Positions 46,481 through 49,216 of a stretch of DNA of 49,216 nucleotides are shown in pieces. Every line of letters starts with the position of its first letter. Position 1 is the stretch's first letter. Position numbers and translations under genes: made by a program. The DNA comes from Hydrogenovibrio sp. GTDB taxonomy: Bacteria > Pseudomonadota > Gammaproteobacteria > Thiomicrospirales > Thiomicrospiraceae. A model generated the notes under the pieces. The model saw nothing but the letters and a program-made list of their open reading frames with translations, had not been told where the DNA came from and ran no database searches. Location: NCBI GenBank assembly GCA_015484555.1, contig WFMZ01000057.1, positions 1-49,216 of the forward strand, written 5' to 3'.

Positions 46481-46510
46481 CCTTAAAAGGGGACGCTACC
46501 CTTTTAATAC
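46481..46510 (+). repeat. Family B repeat copy
   Basis: TTAAAAGGGGACGCTACCCT followed by TTTAAT, immediately after the DUF1800 stop. The 14-base stem ends could also form a hairpin there. Confidence 0.9.
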
Positions 46511-46553
46511 AACATTATTTAATGTGTTATATCAAAATACTGGTTAAGCTAGA

Positions 46554-46576
46554 GACCCACCCCTGGCGATTTTAAG
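46554..46576 (-). repeat. Family A repeat, single reverse arm
   Basis: CCACCCCTGGCGATTTTAAG between the DUF1800 and DUF1501 genes, 40-60 nt before the DUF1501 start; one base shorter in its T-run than other copies. Confidence 0.85.
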
Positions 46577-46613
46577 GGTTGGAATAAACCTAAAAAATCT
46601 TGTAGGAGAAACT

Positions 46614-47789
46614 ATGTTGCGCCGCGATTTTATTCAAAAATGTTTGCTTGCAGGGTTAAGTTTTCCTGTAGTAAATGACGTGTTGGCTGATACAGCAGGC
46701 CAAAACTTTCCGCTAAACCAACCTAATAAAACATTAATATTGGTTGAGTTTAAAGGCGGGAATGATAGTTTAAATATGGTCATTCCTTTTCGAGATAAGC
46801 ACTACTTTACCCTTCGCCCAAATATAGCCATAAAAGAAGGAGAGCGTTTTACAATTAGTGATAACCTGGCTTTCCATATTGGCTTATCTTCTTTAGCCAG
46901 CCTTTGGTTGAACGAACAAATAGCGGTTGTGCAGGGGGTTGGCTACCAACAGCCAAATCGTTCACACTTTCGCTCTATTGAAATATGGGATACGGGTTCG
47001 GAATCAAATATCATTAAAGAAACTGGCTGGCTTAACGCTTTAACTAACCTTAAAGGTAAACAGTCAGTTGCTGGTATGGTGCTCAGTGGAGAGCGTGGGC
47101 CTTTAAATATTTCGGGTAACATTGTAGAACTTAATAATGTTGCAAAATTCATTAAGCAAACCCAAAAAACAGCGGCGGCTAACGGACGTTCTGCCTCAAA
47201 CAACGCTGCTTTGGCATATTTGCTATCTGTTCAATCAGAAACCTTATCGGCTTCTCGTCAGTTCCAGAAAGAATTTGCCCCAAAAGAAGATGCTACAAAC
47301 TATGGTAAAGACCGCTTTGCTAAGCAAATGAAGTTGTGCCAAGAAGTGCTTGAAAGTGGCTTGGGCATCCCTGTTATTAAAGTTAGCCTGGGTAGTTTTG
47401 ACACCCATGTGAATCAAAAATTAATTCAATCACGACTCTTTACTCAATTTTCAAATGCGGTGTCCACCTTTGCTAAAAACACTCAAAAAAGTAATTGGTG
47501 GAATAACACCTTAATTATGACCTATTCAGAGTTTGGCAGGCGAGTAAAAGAAAATGGCGCGAAAGGAACCGATCATGGAACAGCCGCTACTCACCTAGTC
47601 ATGGGGGGTAAAGTGAAAGGCGGGCTGTATGGCGAAATGCCCGACCTAGCCAGGTTAGATAAAAACGATATGGTTCACACCACAGACTTTAAACAAATGT
47701 ACGCCACGCTGGCGGAAAGCTGGTGGCAACATCCTAAAAATGAATTTTCAGCAGCAGGCTATCAGTCTTTAAACTTTTTAAAGACTTAA
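46614..47789 (+). CDS. DUF1501 family protein, probably Tat-exported
   Basis: The 391-residue product begins LRRDFIQKCLLAGLSF, a short twin-arginine signal (RRDFIQ). It then shows LVEFKGGNDSLNMVIP, the GVGYQQPNRSHFRSIEIWDTG region and TYSEFGRRVKENGAKGTDHG, which are the family's conserved stretches in a sulfatase/alkaline-phosphatase-like fold. It is the usual partner of DUF1800. A good ribosome site (AGGAG) precedes the ATG at 46614. Function is not established. Confidence 0.9.
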   Translation: MLRRDFIQKCLLAGLSFPVVNDVLADTAGQNFPLNQPNKTLILVEFKGGNDSLNMVIPFRDKHYFTLRPNIAIKEGERFTISDNLAFHIGLSSLASLWLNEQIAVVQGVGYQQPNRSHFRSIEIWDTGSESNIIKETGWLNALTNLKGKQSVAGMVLSGERGPLNISGNIVELNNVAKFIKQTQKTAAANGRSASNNAALAYLLSVQSETLSASRQFQKEFAPKEDATNYGKDRFAKQMKLCQEVLESGLGIPVIKVSLGSFDTHVNQKLIQSRLFTQFSNAVSTFAKNTQKSNWWNNTLIMTYSEFGRRVKENGAKGTDHGTAATHLVMGGKVKGGLYGEMPDLARLDKNDMVHTTDFKQMYATLAESWWQHPKNEFSAAGYQSLNFLKT

Positions 47790-48140
47790 TTATCTTGTGA
47801 GTTGGTGTCTTGGGCGTTTCGTTAGAAGCACTAAGTAAAGCAACAAGCTGTTTCTTTTAGGTTGTACTGAATAAGGTAACCTTTCCAAAACCTAAAAACC
47901 TACCCTGAAGGGCATAAAGCTAAGCGTGATGTCTTAACTAGACCACCCCTGGCGATTTTTAAGTTTTAGAAGGTTGAAAGTCTTAAATATGCAGATATTA
48001 TTAAGAACAAAGTTGTAAGTTATATTTATTTAACGGTTTAAATTTACTTGGTCTTTACACAATCTTCTGCACGACATTTACAAAGACATTTCGCAGGGTG
48101 TTTTGATAAATAAGTTGCAGTTTTCTGGTAATAAGCAAGC
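47790..48140. other. 351-base gap between the DUF1501 gene and yggS
   Basis: Contains one family A arm (47941-47961) and, on the minus strand, a short cysteine-rich open frame (48044-48154). No promoter or RNA gene was recognised. Confidence 0.6.
47941..47961 (-). repeat. Family A repeat, single reverse arm
   Basis: CCACCCCTGGCGATTTTT in reverse orientation, about 150 nt downstream of the DUF1501 stop. Confidence 0.85.
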
Positions 48141-48154
48141 TTAAGTACGCGCAC
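48044..48154 (-). CDS. Possible short cysteine-rich peptide after yggS
   Basis: An open frame of 36 codons overlaps the 3' end of yggS by 14 nt, from a GTG at 48154 to a TAA at 48044. The C-terminal half reads HPAKCLCKCRAEDCVKTK, a CxCxCx5C pattern. There is no ATG and no clear ribosome site, so it may be chance. Four closely spaced cysteines and a compatible frame just past yggS make it worth a comparison. Confidence 0.25.
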   Translation of the reverse strand: MRVLKLAYYQKTATYLSKHPAKCLCKCRAEDCVKTK

Positions 48155-48821
48155 CAAATATATCGGTACCAATGCGCACAATGGTTGCCCCCTCATCAAT
48201 AGCCGCTTCTAAGTCGCCAGACATACCCATAGACAAGGTATCTAGTGTTTGATTTGGCAAGGCAGTTTGGCAAAGGGTTAACAAGTCTTTCAAAGCTTTG
48301 AAAGGTTTACGTTGTGCCGCTAGGGAATCACTTTTTTTAGGAATAGCCATTAAACCACGTAAAGTAATATTAGGCAGTTCTGCCACTTGCTCGGCGGTTG
48401 CCAATACCTCATCAACTGCTAAACCAGACTTACTGGCTTCAGCATCAATATTAACGGCCAGTAAAATATTTAAAGGCGGTAAGTTCGCGGGGCGTTGTTG
48501 GCTAAGGCGTTGTGCTATTTTTAAGCGATCTACGCTGTGAACCCAGCTAAAATGTTCGGCAATGGGTTTGGTTTTGTTGGACTGAATCGGGCCTATAAAA
48601 TGCCAGCATAAGCTAGGCGCTTGCTCAATTTTGGCAAGCGCTTCTTGCAGATAATTTTCGCCAAAATCCAGTTGGCCGTTTTCTGCCAAAGCCAACACAT
48701 CTTCAATGGGTTTGGTTTTACTTACCGCCAACAACCGTACCTTTCCCGCTGGGTCTAGCTTGGCAATATGGCCTTTAACTTGTTGGTAGCGTTGAAGCAG
48801 TGGTGTTTGTTCTATAGTCAT
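48141..48821 (-). CDS. yggS: YggS family pyridoxal phosphate-binding protein
   Basis: YggS (PLPBP) is a PLP-binding protein involved in vitamin B6 balance. The 226-residue product has the alanine-racemase-like TIM barrel with LLAVSKTKP carrying the PLP lysine (near residue 32), FGENYLQEAL, WHFIGPIQSNK and SMGMSGDLEAAIDEGATIVRIG. It usually sits directly next to proC; here about 10 kb of other genes lie between. Confidence 0.97.
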   Translation of the reverse strand: MTIEQTPLLQRYQQVKGHIAKLDPAGKVRLLAVSKTKPIEDVLALAENGQLDFGENYLQEALAKIEQAPSLCWHFIGPIQSNKTKPIAEHFSWVHSVDRLKIAQRLSQQRPANLPPLNILLAVNIDAEASKSGLAVDEVLATAEQVAELPNITLRGLMAIPKKSDSLAAQRKPFKALKDLLTLCQTALPNQTLDTLSMGMSGDLEAAIDEGATIVRIGTDIFGART

Positions 48822-48827
48822 AAAATA

Positions 48828-48897
48828 TAAAAGGGGACGCTACCCTTTTCCTTATTGTCAGAATATAAAAGCATAAAAGGGTAGCGTCCCCTTTTAG
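48828..48897. repeat. Family B inverted pair upstream of yggS
   Basis: A forward copy (48828-48852) and a reverse copy (48874-48897) face each other around about 21 bases. This is the layout of a REPIN (paired REP) and can form one long hairpin between nrdA and yggS. Confidence 0.92.
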
Positions 48898-48925
48898 GTG
48901 GTCTTTTTAATAGCTTGTAAATGCA

Positions 48926-48967
48926 AAAACCTCCCCCTAAAGGGGGTAAAACCAAGGGAGGTCTTTG
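48926..48967 (-). terminator. Intrinsic terminator after nrdA
   Basis: On the minus strand ACCTCCC and GGGAGGT form an outer stem, with ACCCCC/GGGGG inside as an alternative, followed by TTTTTG. Confidence 0.75.
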
Positions 48968-48997
48968 TGAAGAGGGCGAGCTAAAAGGCTTTTAGTG

Positions 48998-49216
48998 TTA
49001 CAGCTTGCAGGCACCGCCGGCACAGCCGTCGTCTTCTTGAATGTCGTCTGCACCATCTCTTGTATTGTGGTAATACATGGTTTTTAAGCCCATTTTGTAA
49101 GCATATAAAATGTCTTGTAAGACTAGCTTAATGGGTACCTTGTCGTTGTCAAAACGGGCAGGGTCATAGTTTGTGTTGGCTGAAATAGCTTGGTCTACAA
49201 ACTTCTGCATAATGCC
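48998..49216 (-). CDS. nrdA: Class I ribonucleotide reductase alpha subunit, C-terminal end (cut by window edge)
   Basis: The visible frame is open to the window edge; an internal ATG at 49210 is not the true start. It holds the last 72 residues, with IMQKFVDQAISANTNYDPARF, a LQDILYAYKMGLKTMYYHNT stretch containing the paired tyrosines of the radical-transfer path, and the terminal GCAGGACKL with the CxxxxC redox cysteines. NrdA reduces ribonucleotides to deoxyribonucleotides. A terminator follows. Confidence 0.94.
   Translation of the reverse strand, partial: GIMQKFVDQAISANTNYDPARFDNDKVPIKLVLQDILYAYKMGLKTMYYHNTRDGADDIQEDDGCAGGACKL

Overview
The window looks like a chromosomal segment of a sulfur-oxidising, chemolithoautotrophic gammaproteobacterium of the Thiomicrospira / Hydrogenovibrio / Thiomicrorhabdus type. 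This rests on a form II RuBisCO cluster (cbbM, cbbQ, cbbO, a beta-carbonic anhydrase, cbbR) embedded in ordinary gammaproteobacterial housekeeping operons, and on moderately AT-rich DNA. The genus is an inference; no rRNA or tRNA gene was seen.

Layout. (1) 1-7,000, minus strand: a carbon-fixation block, read in transcription order comFB-like gene, cbbR, cbbM, cbbQ, cbbO, an uncharacterised 136-residue gene and a beta-carbonic anhydrase cut by the window edge. cbbM has its own strong promoter with a perfect palindrome over the -35 box. A terminator separates it from cbbQ/cbbO. (2) 7,100-17,240, minus: purH-purD, dusB-fis, prmA, then aroQ-accB-accC and a DsbD with a doubled N-terminal domain. 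(3) 17,350-23,770: fxsA, an SDR-family protein, a FadL-type porin, a DUF302 lipoprotein, pdxB and an alpha/beta hydrolase. (4) 23,900-29,880, plus: a tolC / adaptor / RND pump operon ending in a strong terminator. (5) 30,000-38,400: lptM-lysA, an esterase coupled to a PilZ-like protein, a second PilZ-like paralogue with an unknown neighbour, metX-metW with yggT, and proC. (6) 38,500-47,800: a large Aer-like chemoreceptor, mobA, a DUF5610-like protein, and an FMN glutamate-synthase-like / DUF1800 / DUF1501 group. (7) 48,000-49,216: yggS and the 3' end of nrdA.

Two families of short dispersed repeats occupy intergenic space. Family A (AAAAATCGCCAGGGGTGG) has eight arms at six sites, two of them inverted pairs. 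Family B (AAAAGGGGACGCTACCCTTT) has about twelve copies at eight sites, including a four-copy tandem and one inverted pair, and looks like REP/RAYT-type elements. A degraded IS30-type transposase end lies between two family B copies in the gap between yggT and proC.

Points most worth following: the cbbM promoter and leader structure; the unknown gene in the cbb operon; the ComFB-like gene beside cbbR; the paired PilZ-like proteins whose two c-di-GMP motifs are about 210 residues apart; the chemoreceptor combining Aer-type FAD-PAS, CZB zinc and CheR/CheB tether signatures; and a dyad (ATTAGA-N4-TCTAAT) shared by the regions upstream of the porin and the RND operon.
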